Positions 39,035-48,769 are shown, counted from the first letter of the stretch. The stretch is 64,000 bases of DNA from Komagataeibacter swingsii (GCF_003207895.1 NZ_NKUB01000001.1:248001-312000); one strand, 5' to 3'. Numbers and translations: made by a program. The notes: generated by a model from the letters alone, not told the origin.

Positions 39035-40126
39035 ATGAGCGAGACAGGTTCCTCCTTTTCCGAGACTGGGTCCTACACCCTGGCCATAGACGGCATGGGT
39101 GGGGATGGCGGTCCGGAAGTTGTAGTGGCCGGACTGGCGATTGCAGCAGACCGACATCCTTCGGCCAGAATCCTTCTGGTCGGGGATGAGGCGACGTTGT
39201 CCGGCCTTCTCAGCCGCCATCCGCGCGCGGCCGCCATCTGCACAATCCTTCCGGCCGGTTCGGCGATCCCGATGGACATGAAGCCCACGGCGGCGTTGCG
39301 CGTGCGCGATTCCTCCATGCGGCTGGCCATGGACGCGGTGGCCAAGGGGGCTGCGCAGGGCGTTGTATCCGCTGGCAACAGCGGGGCGATGCTGGCGCTG
39401 GCCAAGATCGTGGTCAAGACACTCCCCGGCATAAGCCGCCCGGCAATGGCGGCGCTCAGCCCCACCACACGCGGCGACGTGGTCATGCTCGACCTCGGCG
39501 CGAACGTATCGTGCGACTGGCGCAACCTGGTTGAATTCGCCATCATGGGCGAAGCCTTCGCCAAGGCGGTGCTGGGCCTGCCCGCCCCCACGATCGGCCT
39601 GCTGAATGTCGGGTCGGAGGAGCTGAAGGGCGACGAACGCCTGCGTCAGGCGGCCGAGGTGCTGCGTGGCAGCGCGCTGGCCGGGCAGTTCCACGGCTTT
39701 GTCGAAGGGCACGACATCACGGCGGGCACGACCGACGTGGTGGTGACGGACGGCTTTACTGGCAACGTGGCCCTGAAAACCGGGGAAGGCGCGCTGAAAA
39801 TGGCGTTCACCCTCCTGCGGCAGGTCTTTACCTCCAGCCTGCTGGGCCGGATCGGCTACCTGCTGGTGCGGCCGGGGCTGGAACGGATGAAGGAATGGCT
39901 GGACCCGCGCCGGTACAATGGCGCGGTGTTCGTCGGCCTGAATGGCGTTGTGGTCAAGTCGCATGGCGGCACGGATGCCGAAGGGTTCGCCGCCGCGGTT
40001 GACGTGGCCATGGACATGGTCACGCACCGCTTTACCGACGGCATACGTGATCGCCTTGCGCATATGGAAAAGCTGACATCCGTCAAGGCGGCGCCGGACC
40101 AGCAGCAGGCGGTTCCTGCATCCTGA
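39035..40126 (+). CDS. plsX: Phosphate acyltransferase PlsX
   Basis: The 363-residue enzyme converts acyl-ACP to acyl-phosphate for phospholipid synthesis. Family motifs include DGMGGDGGPEVVV near the N-terminus, SAGNSGAMLALA (about 110-121) and the VVTDGFTGNVALKT segment (about 236-249). It has a slightly extended Ser/Thr-rich N-terminus. fabH follows after 83 nt. Confidence 0.94.
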   Translation: MSETGSSFSETGSYTLAIDGMGGDGGPEVVVAGLAIAADRHPSARILLVGDEATLSGLLSRHPRAAAICTILPAGSAIPMDMKPTAALRVRDSSMRLAMDAVAKGAAQGVVSAGNSGAMLALAKIVVKTLPGISRPAMAALSPTTRGDVVMLDLGANVSCDWRNLVEFAIMGEAFAKAVLGLPAPTIGLLNVGSEELKGDERLRQAAEVLRGSALAGQFHGFVEGHDITAGTTDVVVTDGFTGNVALKTGEGALKMAFTLLRQVFTSSLLGRIGYLLVRPGLERMKEWLDPRRYNGAVFVGLNGVVVKSHGGTDAEGFAAAVDVAMDMVTHRFTDGIRDRLAHMEKLTSVKAAPDQQQAVPAS

Positions 40127-40209
40127 CCCTGTGGCATCCGGTGGGGCAGGCAGGCTGTCAGGGCTGTTCCCACCCATGCATGTAAGATGAGATTGGTGGA
40201 AAAACAGGC

Positions 40210-41181
40210 ATGACGGCGAAACGCTCGCTTCTGTCCGGGTTCGGCGGTTATCTGCCTGAGCGGATCGTTACCAATGACGAGCTGGCATCCCGGCTCGATA
40301 CATCCGATGAATGGATCCGTGGCCGCACCGGCATTGGCCAGCGCCATATCGCCGGTGAAAACGATACCGCCGTGTCCATGGCCGCGCAGGCCGCGCGTCG
40401 CGCACTGGAATACGCGGGCGCGGCACCGGCCGATGTCGATGCGGTGATCGTCGCGACCAGCACGCCGGACCAGGCCTTTCCCTCCACCGCCGTGCGCGTG
40501 CAGGCCGAGCTGGGCATGACGTCCGGATTCGGGTTCGACCTTGCGGCGGCATGTTCGGGTTTCATCTATGCCCTGTCGATGGCCGATTCGCTGATTCGCA
40601 GCGGACAGGCCCGTTCCGCGCTGGTGATCGGCAGCGAAGTGTATTCACGTATCCTTGACTGGTCGGACCGGGGGACATGCGTGCTGTTTGGCGATGGCGC
40701 GGGGGCTGTGTTCCTGACCGCCGCCGGGAAGCAGGATGGGGATGCCGGCATCCTGTCCACCCACCTGCATTCCGATGGCCAGTACGGTGACCTGCTGTAT
40801 GTGGACGGCGCCACCGGGCGGCATGACAGGCCCGCACACCTGTGCATGAACGGGCGCGAGGTGTTCCGCCATGCGGTGGCCAAGCTGTCGTCCTCGGTCG
40901 ATGAGGCGCTGGCCGCCAATAACCTGACCCATGCGGATGTGAACTGGCTGGTGCCGCACCAGGCCAACCTGCGCATTATCGACGGTGTGGCGCGCAAGCT
41001 TGCGCTTCCGGCCGACCGGGTGGTGGTGACGGTGGACCGGCATGCCAATACGTCGGCGGCCTCCATCCCGCTGGCGCTGAACGAAGCGGTGCGGGACGGG
41101 CGCATCCGCAAGGGCGACCTTGTGCTGATGGAAGCGCTGGGCGGCGGCCTGACATGGGGGTCGGCGCTGGCGCGGCTGTGA
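40210..41181 (+). CDS. fabH: Beta-ketoacyl-ACP synthase III
   Basis: The 323-residue condensing enzyme starts fatty acid chains from acetyl-CoA and malonyl-ACP. The catalytic triad is visible as Cys in AAACSGFIYAL (about residue 114), His in VPHQANLRI (about 250) and Asn in RHANTSAAS (about 280). The DTSDEWIRGRTGI block is near 31-43. Follows plsX. Confidence 0.95.
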   Translation: MTAKRSLLSGFGGYLPERIVTNDELASRLDTSDEWIRGRTGIGQRHIAGENDTAVSMAAQAARRALEYAGAAPADVDAVIVATSTPDQAFPSTAVRVQAELGMTSGFGFDLAAACSGFIYALSMADSLIRSGQARSALVIGSEVYSRILDWSDRGTCVLFGDGAGAVFLTAAGKQDGDAGILSTHLHSDGQYGDLLYVDGATGRHDRPAHLCMNGREVFRHAVAKLSSSVDEALAANNLTHADVNWLVPHQANLRIIDGVARKLALPADRVVVTVDRHANTSAASIPLALNEAVRDGRIRKGDLVLMEALGGGLTWGSALARL

Positions 41182-41231
41182 TGTCGTTTCGGTACCACAT
41201 TGAAATGGGCGCGCAATAAACCGCCCGATCA

Positions 41232-41274
41232 TTGAATACATTCAATTGACGATGATGGCGCGCATGCATAACGT
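41232..41274 (+). promoter_or_regulatory. ihfA promoter with adjacent palindrome (predicted leaderless start)
   Basis: TTGACG (41246-41251) and TAACGT (41269-41274) are spaced by exactly 17 nt. The palindrome TTGAAT-AC-ATTCAA (41232-41245) abuts the -35 box, a typical operator position. The -10 box ends 6 nt before the ihfA ATG at 41281, so the transcript should begin at or within one base of the start codon. Confidence 0.5.
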
Positions 41275-41280
41275 TTACGC

Positions 41281-41604
41281 ATGAGCACCGTGACGCGCGC
41301 CACTCTGGCAGAACAGATATATGATCAGGTCGGGCTGTCCCGCCATGAATCCGCCGATATTCTGGAAGATATTCTGGAACGGATGGCACGGACACTTGAA
41401 ACCGGCGACACCCTGAAAATAAGCGGGTTCGGCACATTCTCTGTCCGGCAGAAGGGACAGCGTACGGGCCGCAACCCGAAAACAGGCGTGGAAGTCCCGA
41501 TTCTTCCCCGTTCTGTGCTGGTGTTTCGCCCCAGCCAGCTGCTTCGTGCCCATGTCAATGGACAGTCCGATGGTGAAATCCCGCCGGAAGGAGACGAGGA
41601 ATGA
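41281..41604 (+). CDS. ihfA: Integration host factor, alpha subunit
   Basis: The 107-residue HU/IHF-type protein bends DNA as a heterodimer with IHF-beta. The beta-arm region [12 protein letters not shown] (about 61-72) and the following [11 protein letters not shown] segment are typical. No Shine-Dalgarno sequence is visible before the ATG, and the predicted promoter would give a leaderless mRNA. Its stop codon overlaps the MerR gene start (ATGA), as in many alphaproteobacteria. Confidence 0.92.
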   Translation: MSTVTRATLAEQIYDQVGLSRHESADILEDILERMARTLETGDTLKISGFGTFSVRQKGQRTGRNPKTGVEVPILPRSVLVFRPSQLLRAHVNGQSDGEIPPEGDEE

Positions 41605-42377
41605 GCACGCAGCGTGACCCGGACGGTACCGCAGCCCCCGCGCACGACATGACCCAGTCGGGCATGGACGGCCTGCCCATCTATGAGGTCGCGCGTGAAC
41701 TCGGCCTGGCCCAGCATGTCATGCGTATGTGGGAATCCCGCTTTCCGCAATTGCAGCCAGTGCGGGGGCAGGTGGGGCGGCGTTATTACCGCCCGCAGGA
41801 TATCGCCGTGCTGCGCCAGATCGCCGACCTGCTGTACGTCCGCAAGCTGTCGATTGCGCAGGCGCAGGCCGAACTGGGGCGGATGACCCTTGCCGCTGGC
41901 CCGTCACCTGCCGGCATGGCCACGCCAGCTACGCCAGAAATCCCTGCTGTTCCTACAGTCATTCCCGATGCGGTGGTGGACCCGGCCGCCCCGGTGGCGC
42001 AAGCGCAGGCCGCGGCTGATGGCCCTGCCCATGCGCCCGCGCCCGAACACGTGCAGCCGGTCGAAACCGCCACGGTGATCGAACAGGTCACGATTATCGA
42101 GGAAACCACCATACAGGCAGCCGATACGGCCCCCGCCGAACCCACGGCGCCCCTGCCGGTGCAGCCTGTGGCGAAAGAAGCGCCGGCCCCGGCGGCAACG
42201 GTGCCCGAGGCCGCGACGCCGCCGGAAGGCGGGAAGGGGGATGAAGCGGAAATACCGCTGGAACAGCTCGTCATGATCGAACTTGAACGCCTGCAGGCGG
42301 AAAACACCGTGCTGCGCGACAGCCTGCGTGGCGTGTTGGTGGAACTGCAGGCCCTGCGGGACATGGTGCCGGTCTGA
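41601..42377 (+). CDS. MerR-family transcriptional regulator
   Basis: The 258-residue protein has a MerR-type helix-turn-helix at about 25-95 ([20 protein letters not shown], then [15 protein letters not shown]). A long Pro/Ala/Thr-rich low-complexity linker (about 95-205) follows, then a C-terminal coiled-coil segment (about 212-258). It is translationally coupled to ihfA, a conserved pairing. It lacks effector-binding cysteines of metal sensors. The target is unknown. Confidence 0.88.
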   Translation: MSTQRDPDGTAAPAHDMTQSGMDGLPIYEVARELGLAQHVMRMWESRFPQLQPVRGQVGRRYYRPQDIAVLRQIADLLYVRKLSIAQAQAELGRMTLAAGPSPAGMATPATPEIPAVPTVIPDAVVDPAAPVAQAQAAADGPAHAPAPEHVQPVETATVIEQVTIIEETTIQAADTAPAEPTAPLPVQPVAKEAPAPAATVPEAATPPEGGKGDEAEIPLEQLVMIELERLQAENTVLRDSLRGVLVELQALRDMVPV

Positions 42378-42462
42378 TTTATCCGGTTTTTTTCATTTTT
42401 TGCGCAGATCGTGGCTTGCCGTCCCCCTGCGGGCCTGCTACACCCTGCGCATCGCAGACAGG

Positions 42463-42536
42463 CGGGCAGTAGCGCAGCCTGGTAGCGCATCAGTCTGGGG
42501 GACTGGGGGTCGTGGGTTCGAATCCCGCCTGCCCGA
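42463..42536 (+). tRNA. tRNA-Pro (anticodon GGG)
   Basis: A 74-nt cloverleaf: 7-bp acceptor stem (42463-42469 with 42529-42535), D arm with GCGC stems, anticodon stem 90-94/102-106 of the 42400s and 42500s with loop CTGGGGG giving anticodon GGG at 42497-42499, and a T arm containing GGTTCGAATCC. The discriminator is A42536. CCA is not encoded. G37 next to the anticodon is the expected target of TrmD. Confidence 0.95.
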
Positions 42537-42580
42537 TATCCCTGTCTGCGATTGAAGATTCCGGGCGCATGCCCCAACGG

Positions 42581-42608
42581 AAAGCACCTGTAACAGGGTG
42601 CTTTTTTT
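42581..42608 (+). terminator. Rho-independent terminator after tRNA-Pro
   Basis: An 8- to 10-bp stem with a one-base bulge (starting at 42581, right arm ending near 42604) is followed by a run of seven T residues. It lies about 45 nt after the tRNA. Confidence 0.8.
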
Positions 42609-42627
42609 GTATCCGCCGCAGGCCGCG

Positions 42628-43782
42628 TCAGTAACGCGCGCGGCTCCAGTTCAGCCACAGCATGTGCAGCACCGCCATGATGGCTGGCCCGACAAACAGC
42701 CCCAGCAGGCTCCAGCTTTCCGCCCCACCCAGAATGCCCGTCAGCACCCACAGGAAGGGCAGTTGGGTCGAGCCGCCAATCAGGGCAGGGCGCACCAGAT
42801 GGTCCGCCAGCAGGATCACGGCGATGCCGAACAGGATGATGGCGATGGCGGTCAGCACCGCCCCGGTATTGATGACCAGCAGGATTGCGACGGCGCTGAT
42901 GGCGATCAGGGCGCAGAAGGGGATCATGGCGGCAATGGCCGTTATCACGCCAAACAGGAACGGGTGGGGCGCGCCCGCGACCAGATAGGCCAGGCCCATC
43001 AGCATGCCTTCGCCAATGCCCACCAGCACCAGCCCCGATACCGACCCGTGGACGGATGCGATGATCTGCAATGCGATCCGCTCCCCCCTTTTGCCAAAGG
43101 CGCGGCGGGAGACGTTAAGGGACTGGCGGATGACCGAATCCCCGTCCTTGAGCAGGAAAAACAGCGTCAGGAGGGCGAAGGCGAACAGCAGCACGCGGTG
43201 CAGCACCTGCGATCCAAGCTGCTGGGTGACCTTCACGCCCTGCCCGATATTCATGGACCCGAGCAGGGCGGAGACATCGGCAGGATTTTTCAGGTGGTCG
43301 TTCCACCATGTTTCAACCGTCTGCTGCCCATAGGGCAGGCGGCTGACCCATGGGGGGAGGGGAATGCCGGAATGGCGGGCATCATTCAGCAGCCTGAGCA
43401 CGCTTTCCGCCTCGCGTCCCGCTTCCAGCCCGAACAGCGCCAGTGGCCCGATGAAGATCAGGGCGATGACCAGCGTGAACAGGACTGGCAGCAGGATCTG
43501 GTGCGCGCGTGAACGCCACCGCCCGCGCGCCCGCGCGTATAGCGGCCACGAGGCGATGGCGAATATGCAGCCCCAGATCAGCGATGGCAGGAAACCGCGC
43601 ACGGTGTACAGCGCCAGCAGCACAAAGAACAGCGCCAGTCCCGCACGCGCCATGCGCTGCGTGCGCTGCGTTTCGCTGAATGACCGGAAGGTGCGCATCG
43701 CGGATGCAGGATCCATGCGGCGGCCCGGCATGGGGGCGCCTGCCTGCTCCTGATCCGCGTTGTAGGGATCCGTCATGGTCAT
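42628..43782 (-). CDS. AI-2E (PerM) family permease
   Basis: The 384-residue membrane protein has about eight helices, two near the N-terminus (45-85), one at about 97-120 and a cluster in the second half. It includes the family region FFLLKDGDSVIRQ followed by helices with GLVLVGIGEGMLMGLAYLVAG (abridged). The family includes autoinducer-2 exporters and Na+/H+ antiporters; the substrate cannot be deduced. Monocistronic on the minus strand, convergent with the tRNA. Confidence 0.85.
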   Translation of the reverse strand: MTMTDPYNADQEQAGAPMPGRRMDPASAMRTFRSFSETQRTQRMARAGLALFFVLLALYTVRGFLPSLIWGCIFAIASWPLYARARGRWRSRAHQILLPVLFTLVIALIFIGPLALFGLEAGREAESVLRLLNDARHSGIPLPPWVSRLPYGQQTVETWWNDHLKNPADVSALLGSMNIGQGVKVTQQLGSQVLHRVLLFAFALLTLFFLLKDGDSVIRQSLNVSRRAFGKRGERIALQIIASVHGSVSGLVLVGIGEGMLMGLAYLVAGAPHPFLFGVITAIAAMIPFCALIAISAVAILLVINTGAVLTAIAIILFGIAVILLADHLVRPALIGGSTQLPFLWVLTGILGGAESWSLLGLFVGPAIMAVLHMLWLNWSRARY

Positions 43783-43853
43783 TCCTCTGGAAAACGGGCT
43801 GTGTCGACACGGGTGCTGGTGTTAACGAAATCGTTCCACCAGGGACATTAATC

Positions 43854-45935
43854 CTATGTCGGGGGCGTCGTTTCAACGGCCCACAGGGCAAAAGCATGAA
43901 TCAGGGCGGCTTCCTTCAGGGAATCGAAGCGTCCCGTCGCCCCCCTGTGTCCCGCTTCCATATTCGTGCGCAGCATGATGGGCCGGTCCGACCGGGTATT
44001 GTCGCGCAGCCGCGCGACCCACTTCGCCGGTTCCCAGTAGGTGACGCGGGGGTCGGTCAGCCCGCCCATGGCCAGGATGGCGGGATAGGCGCGCGGGGCC
44101 ACCTGTTCATACGCGGCGTAGCCCGCGATCAGGTCATAGGCGTCCGGGTCGGTCAGCGGGTTGCCCCATTCGGGCCATTCCGGCGGGGTCAGGGGCAGGG
44201 TGTCGTCGGACATGGTGTTCAGTTCATCCACGAACGGCACCACCGCCACAATCCCCGCGAACAGGTCGGGGCGCATGTTCGCGACCGCCCCCATCACCAT
44301 GCCGCCCGCCGAACGGCCATCGGCCACGATTCGCCCCGGCGCGCCAAAGCCCGCGTCGGTCAGGGTGGTGGCGCAGGCGATGAAATCGGTGAAGGTATTG
44401 GGCTTGTTGCGCCCACGTCCGCCAAGGAACCAGTTCCAGCCTTTTTCCGAACCGCCGCGCACATGGGCAATGGCATGGAACCATCCCCGGTCCACAAGGC
44501 TGAGCGTGCGGGTGGAAAATACCGGGTCGATGGCGTGGCCATAGGACCCGTAGCCATACAGCAGCAGCGGGGCGGACCCGTCGATGGGCGTGTCATGGCG
44601 GCCCAGCACGGTTATGGGCACCTGTTCGCCATCCGGGGCCTGCGCCACCAGCCGCCAGCAGCGGTACTGCGCCGGGTCATGGCCGGATGGCACGGATTGC
44701 TGCTTGAGCAGCCGGTCCGCACGCGTCGCCATGTCCTGCGCATGCCATTGCCGGGGCGTGGTGGGGGACTGGTAGATATAGCGCAGTTCGGTCGTGTCGT
44801 ATTCGTAACCGCCGGCGAAGGTCAGGTCGTAGGCGGCTTCGTCGGGTTCCAGCGCATGGGTCTGGCCCCCCAGGTCACGGATGACGATGCGGGTGTTCGC
44901 ATCCCGGCGTTCGCGCCATGCGACATGGCCCGACCAGACCATGCAGTCGGTGATGTAGCGGCCGGGTTCATGCCCGATCAGGTCGCGCCAGTTCTCACGT
45001 CCCGGCGCGCTGTCCGGCGTGGTCATGATCTTGAAATCATACGCGCCGTCGGCATTGGTCAGGATCAGGAAGTTTTCGCCCTGATGGTACAGCCCGTACA
45101 TCAGCCCCGTCTGGCGCGTGGCGGCGCATACGGGGGCCGCCAGCGGGTCATGGCCGGGGACCAGCCAGGATTCGGACGTATCGTGGTTGCCGGTGGAGAT
45201 GATGATCCATCCGCCCGAACGCGTCGCGTCCACGCCCACGAAGAAACCGGGATCGGGTTCCTCATACACAGGCGTATCCGTATCTTCCCCGATACGGCGG
45301 CGATAGACGCGGGCCGGGCGGCCATGTTCATCGCGCCAGACCCAGAACAGGAACCGGCTGTCGGGCGAGAAAACGAACGCCCCGCTACAGTTGTCAACGG
45401 GCGGCAGGGGGATGCCGCCCGTACCGGCCAGCCTGCGGATATGGATGCGGTAGATTTCGGACCCCTGCGTATCCTCGGCATAGGCGAACAGGGTGTGGTC
45501 GGGACTGTGGCTGGCGGTGGCGATGGCGTAATAGTCGTGGCCGCTGGCCGCCGCGTTGACATCCAGCAGCACCTCTTCCGCCTGTGGCCGGCCTGCGGGA
45601 TAGCGCCTGTAGACGGGATACTGCGCACCCGCCGCATAGCCGGTCTGGTAGGAAAACGGCCCGTGGGGCAGGGCGGGATAGGTATCGTCGGGCTGTATCC
45701 GCCCCTTCATTTCCGCCACAAGCTGTTCCTGCAGGGGTTCCGTTCCGGACAGGACGGACTGCGTATAGGCGTTTTCCGCCCGCAGGTGCCCGGCAATGTC
45801 AGGGCGCAGCAGGGACGGGTCGCGCAGCACGTTCTGCCAGTTGTCATCCTTCATCCACGCATATTCATCCTGCCGCGTGCGGCCAAGCTGCGTGATGGTG
45901 CGGGGTATCTTGCGGGGAACGGGAGGGAGGGTCAT
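43854..45935 (-). CDS. ptrB: Oligopeptidase B (S9A serine peptidase)
   Basis: The 693-residue enzyme has an N-terminal beta-propeller (about 70-420) and a C-terminal alpha/beta hydrolase. The catalytic serine is in GRSAGGMVMG (about 540) and the histidine in EAGHRGATGR (about 660). It cuts after basic residues in short peptides in the cytoplasm. The N-terminal block with YAWMKDDNW is typical of PtrB. Separated by 28 nt from the Nudix gene upstream. Confidence 0.9.
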   Translation of the reverse strand: MTLPPVPRKIPRTITQLGRTRQDEYAWMKDDNWQNVLRDPSLLRPDIAGHLRAENAYTQSVLSGTEPLQEQLVAEMKGRIQPDDTYPALPHGPFSYQTGYAAGAQYPVYRRYPAGRPQAEEVLLDVNAAASGHDYYAIATASHSPDHTLFAYAEDTQGSEIYRIHIRRLAGTGGIPLPPVDNCSGAFVFSPDSRFLFWVWRDEHGRPARVYRRRIGEDTDTPVYEEPDPGFFVGVDATRSGGWIIISTGNHDTSESWLVPGHDPLAAPVCAATRQTGLMYGLYHQGENFLILTNADGAYDFKIMTTPDSAPGRENWRDLIGHEPGRYITDCMVWSGHVAWRERRDANTRIVIRDLGGQTHALEPDEAAYDLTFAGGYEYDTTELRYIYQSPTTPRQWHAQDMATRADRLLKQQSVPSGHDPAQYRCWRLVAQAPDGEQVPITVLGRHDTPIDGSAPLLLYGYGSYGHAIDPVFSTRTLSLVDRGWFHAIAHVRGGSEKGWNWFLGGRGRNKPNTFTDFIACATTLTDAGFGAPGRIVADGRSAGGMVMGAVANMRPDLFAGIVAVVPFVDELNTMSDDTLPLTPPEWPEWGNPLTDPDAYDLIAGYAAYEQVAPRAYPAILAMGGLTDPRVTYWEPAKWVARLRDNTRSDRPIMLRTNMEAGHRGATGRFDSLKEAALIHAFALWAVETTPPT

Positions 45936-45963
45936 CGCATGGTCCTTGCGCGCGGGCGGTGGA

Positions 45964-46815
45964 TTAGTCGGTTTTCGGGGCGTGCCAGCCGGTCAGGCCG
46001 TGGCGCAGGCGCTGGCCTTCGGGGGTGGCGGGGTCAATCATGCCCGTGCGCAGGAACAGGTCGATCAGCACAAGGTTCACGTTGAACTTGAACGCATCGG
46101 TATCGCGGACCAGCACATAGGCTTCCCGCAGCGGGATCAGGCGGAATTCCTCCACCTCCCCATCAGCGGGCACGGGGACGAAATCGGGCGGCAGTTCCAG
46201 TTCGAAACAGTGCAGCACGTCACGGCGCAGCCCCTCGGGCCGGTCCAGCGCGTAGCGGATATCCACCGTGGGGCGCGCGCGCGCCACCAGTTCGGGCGGC
46301 AGGCTGGCTTCCTCCGCCGCTTCCTTTACCAGCGCCTGCGCCGCCGTGTGGCCCGCCGGGATGCCGCCCGCCACCAGGTGGTCCAGCTTGCCGGGGTCCA
46401 GCCGCTTGGTCATGGACCGCCGGGCGATCCACAGGTACAGCCCGTCGGGCCGCCGCACCAGCCCATTGAGGTGTACGCCCGCCGCCATCAGGCCAAACAG
46501 CGGCAGCGCGCCCCGGTCGATGCGGGCCACCGGCGGCCGGCCCATGTCGGTCCAGACATCAAACAGTTCGTGGTGGGAGCGGTACACCCCCTCGCGCGCC
46601 ATGGCCTCGCCGACCTGTTCCAGCCTTGTGGGGTCATCCAGGGTAACGCTGTCCCCCGCATGCGTCATGCCGTGGCGCAGCAGGACCGGCAGCAGGTCGG
46701 GCTGCACCCAGCCCGCGGGCTGGGTGCCCAGCCGGAATTCCAGCCGCCCGCCGGGCAGCACCGCTGTGTTGCACGCGGCGATATGACGAAAAAAACCATC
46801 GAGGTTACGTGACAT
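45964..46815 (-). CDS. DUF4743/Nudix hydrolase
   Basis: From ATG 46815 the protein has 283 residues: an N-terminal DUF4743-like region (about 1-120) and a Nudix domain with box GGIPAGHTAAQALVKEAAEEA (abridged, about 150-171), where the REUXEE core reads KEAAEEA, with Lys in place of the first Arg. Such proteins are related to the plant/fungal TPK-associated Nudix family that cleans damaged thiamine diphosphate. GGGA lies upstream of the start. The frame is open to 47001 but the extra part looks non-coding. Confidence 0.8.
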   Translation of the reverse strand: MSRNLDGFFRHIAACNTAVLPGGRLEFRLGTQPAGWVQPDLLPVLLRHGMTHAGDSVTLDDPTRLEQVGEAMAREGVYRSHHELFDVWTDMGRPPVARIDRGALPLFGLMAAGVHLNGLVRRPDGLYLWIARRSMTKRLDPGKLDHLVAGGIPAGHTAAQALVKEAAEEASLPPELVARARPTVDIRYALDRPEGLRRDVLHCFELELPPDFVPVPADGEVEEFRLIPLREAYVLVRDTDAFKFNVNLVLIDLFLRTGMIDPATPEGQRLRHGLTGWHAPKTD

Positions 46816-46909
46816 GATCCATCCCTGTCCTTCGGGCCATGGCTGGCATAACGGCTGCCCCGTGGGCTGACAATCCTTCCGGCGTTCCGCGGCGGCAGGG
46901 AGATATGGG

Positions 46910-48769
46910 TTGCAAAACGCGCAACGTATGCCACATTCCGTGCACATGGCTGTTTCCGACAAGACCCGGCAGGCGCTGCCGGAACGTTCCGCCGCCGCCA
47001 CGCTGCGCGGCCTTCTGCCCTATCTGTGGCCCCGCCATGACCTGCGCACCCGCCTGCGCGTGGTGGGGGTGTGCATCCTGCTGGTCGCGGCCAAGGTCGC
47101 CACCATTGGCGTGCCCTATGCCTACAGCCGGGTGATTGACGCCCTGCAGCCCGTGGCGGGGCGCGCGGCCATGATGCCGCTGGTGCTGATCGTGGGCTAC
47201 GGCCTGCTGCGCATGGCGGCGGCGGGCCTGGGGGAACTGCGCGACGCCCTGTTCGCCCCGCTGCGCTACCGCATAAGCCGGATCGCGGCCATGCGCAGCT
47301 TCACGCACATGCACCAGCTATCATTGCGCTTTCACCTCAACCGCCAGTCGGGCGGGGTGACGCGGGCGATCGCGCGCGGGACGGAAGCGATCGAGACCCT
47401 GCTGCGCGTGGGCGTGTTCAACGTGGTGCCGACCCTGATCGAGGCGCTGATGGTCATCATCGTGATCTGGCGGCTGTTCGACTGGCGGTACGCGGCGGTG
47501 ATGCTGGTGGCGGTGGCGGCGTATGTGGTGTTCACCATCAAGTTCACCTCGTGGCGGATCGGGCTGCGCCGCCAGATGAACGACATCAACAGCGAGGCCA
47601 GCTGGAAGGCGCTGGACAGCCTGCTGAATTACGAGACGGTCAAGTATTTCGGCAACGAGGAACACGAACGCAGGCGCTACGAGGACGCGCAGCGGCGGTA
47701 CGAGGCCGCCGCCATCCGCACCCAGATCTCGCTCAACGGCCTGAATTTCGGGCAGGCTGCCATCATCGCGGTCGCCCTGATCGCCGTCATGCTGATGGCC
47801 GGGCGCGATGTGGAGGCAGGCCGCATGACCGTGGGGCATTTCGTGCTGGTCAACACCTACCTCATGCAGCTTTACCTGCCGCTGAACTTCCTGGGCAGTG
47901 TCTATTCCTCGCTGCGCAATTCACTGGTGGACCTTGAACACATGTTCGCCCTGATGGACGAGCAGGCCGACATTACCGATTCCACGCACGCGCTCGGCCT
48001 GCCCGCGCGGCTGGATGAAGCGCCCGCCGCCGACATCCGCTTCGAGGACGTGCATTTCAGCTACCGCCCCGACCGCGAGATCCTGCGCGGGGTCAGCTTC
48101 CACGTGCCCGCGGGCCACCGGGTGGCCATTGTCGGCCCGACGGGGGCGGGCAAGTCCACCATCAGCCGCCTGCTGTTCCGGTTCTATGACGTGACGGCGG
48201 GCCGTATCCTGATCGACGGGCACGACATCCGCGACTATTCGCAGGCGGCCCTGCGCGGGGCCGTGGGCGTCGTGCCGCAGGATACCATCCTGTTCAACGA
48301 CACGATCGGCTACAACATCGCCTATGGCCGCCTTGGCGCCACGCAGGCGGAGGTGGAGCAGGCGGCGAAGCTGGCCTGCATCCATGACTTCATCATGACC
48401 CTGCCCGAAGGCTACGCCACGCGGGTGGGCGAACGCGGGCTGAAACTGTCGGGCGGGGAAAAGCAGCGCGTGGCGATCGCGCGGACCATCCTGAAGAATC
48501 CGCGCGTCCTGCTGCTGGATGAGGCGACGAGCGCGCTGGACACCCGTACCGAGCAGGACATCCAGGCCGCCCTGCACATGGTGGCCGCCAACCGCACGAC
48601 CATCATCATCGCCCACCGGCTGTCCACCATTGTCGATGTGGATGAAATCCTTGTGATGGGACAGGGGCGGATACTGGAGCGCGGCACCCATCGCGCCCTG
48701 CTTGAACGCGGCGGCCTGTATGCCGAAATGTGGGCGATACAGGCCGAGGAGGAAGCCGCCGGGACCTGA
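46910..48769 (+). CDS. Atm1-type ABC exporter (half-transporter)
   Basis: The product fuses a six-helix transmembrane domain (about 35-340) to an ATPase domain with Walker A GPTGAGKST (about 406-414), signature LSGGEKQRVA (about 510-519) and LLLDEATSALD. The segment HLNRQSGGVTRAIARGTEAI in the first cytoplasmic loop is diagnostic of Atm1/ABCB7-like exporters, which export glutathione-linked sulfur or metal species in Fe-S metabolism. A TTG at 46910 has GGGAG 7 nt upstream; ATG 46928 and 46946 are alternatives without a clear site. Divergent from the Nudix gene. Confidence 0.9.
   Translation: MQNAQRMPHSVHMAVSDKTRQALPERSAAATLRGLLPYLWPRHDLRTRLRVVGVCILLVAAKVATIGVPYAYSRVIDALQPVAGRAAMMPLVLIVGYGLLRMAAAGLGELRDALFAPLRYRISRIAAMRSFTHMHQLSLRFHLNRQSGGVTRAIARGTEAIETLLRVGVFNVVPTLIEALMVIIVIWRLFDWRYAAVMLVAVAAYVVFTIKFTSWRIGLRRQMNDINSEASWKALDSLLNYETVKYFGNEEHERRRYEDAQRRYEAAAIRTQISLNGLNFGQAAIIAVALIAVMLMAGRDVEAGRMTVGHFVLVNTYLMQLYLPLNFLGSVYSSLRNSLVDLEHMFALMDEQADITDSTHALGLPARLDEAPAADIRFEDVHFSYRPDREILRGVSFHVPAGHRVAIVGPTGAGKSTISRLLFRFYDVTAGRILIDGHDIRDYSQAALRGAVGVVPQDTILFNDTIGYNIAYGRLGATQAEVEQAAKLACIHDFIMTLPEGYATRVGERGLKLSGGEKQRVAIARTILKNPRVLLLDEATSALDTRTEQDIQAALHMVAANRTTIIIAHRLSTIVDVDEILVMGQGRILERGTHRALLERGGLYAEMWAIQAEEEAAGT

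Noticed and set aside
42283-42555. Open frame spanning the tRNA-Pro gene
   Set aside because: Its C-terminal peptide (GSASVWGTGGRGFESRLP) is the well-known artefact of translating a tRNA gene.
43680-46085. 801-codon open frame antisense to ptrB
   Set aside because: Mirror frame of a clear oligopeptidase B gene; no ribosome binding site and no homology that I recognise.
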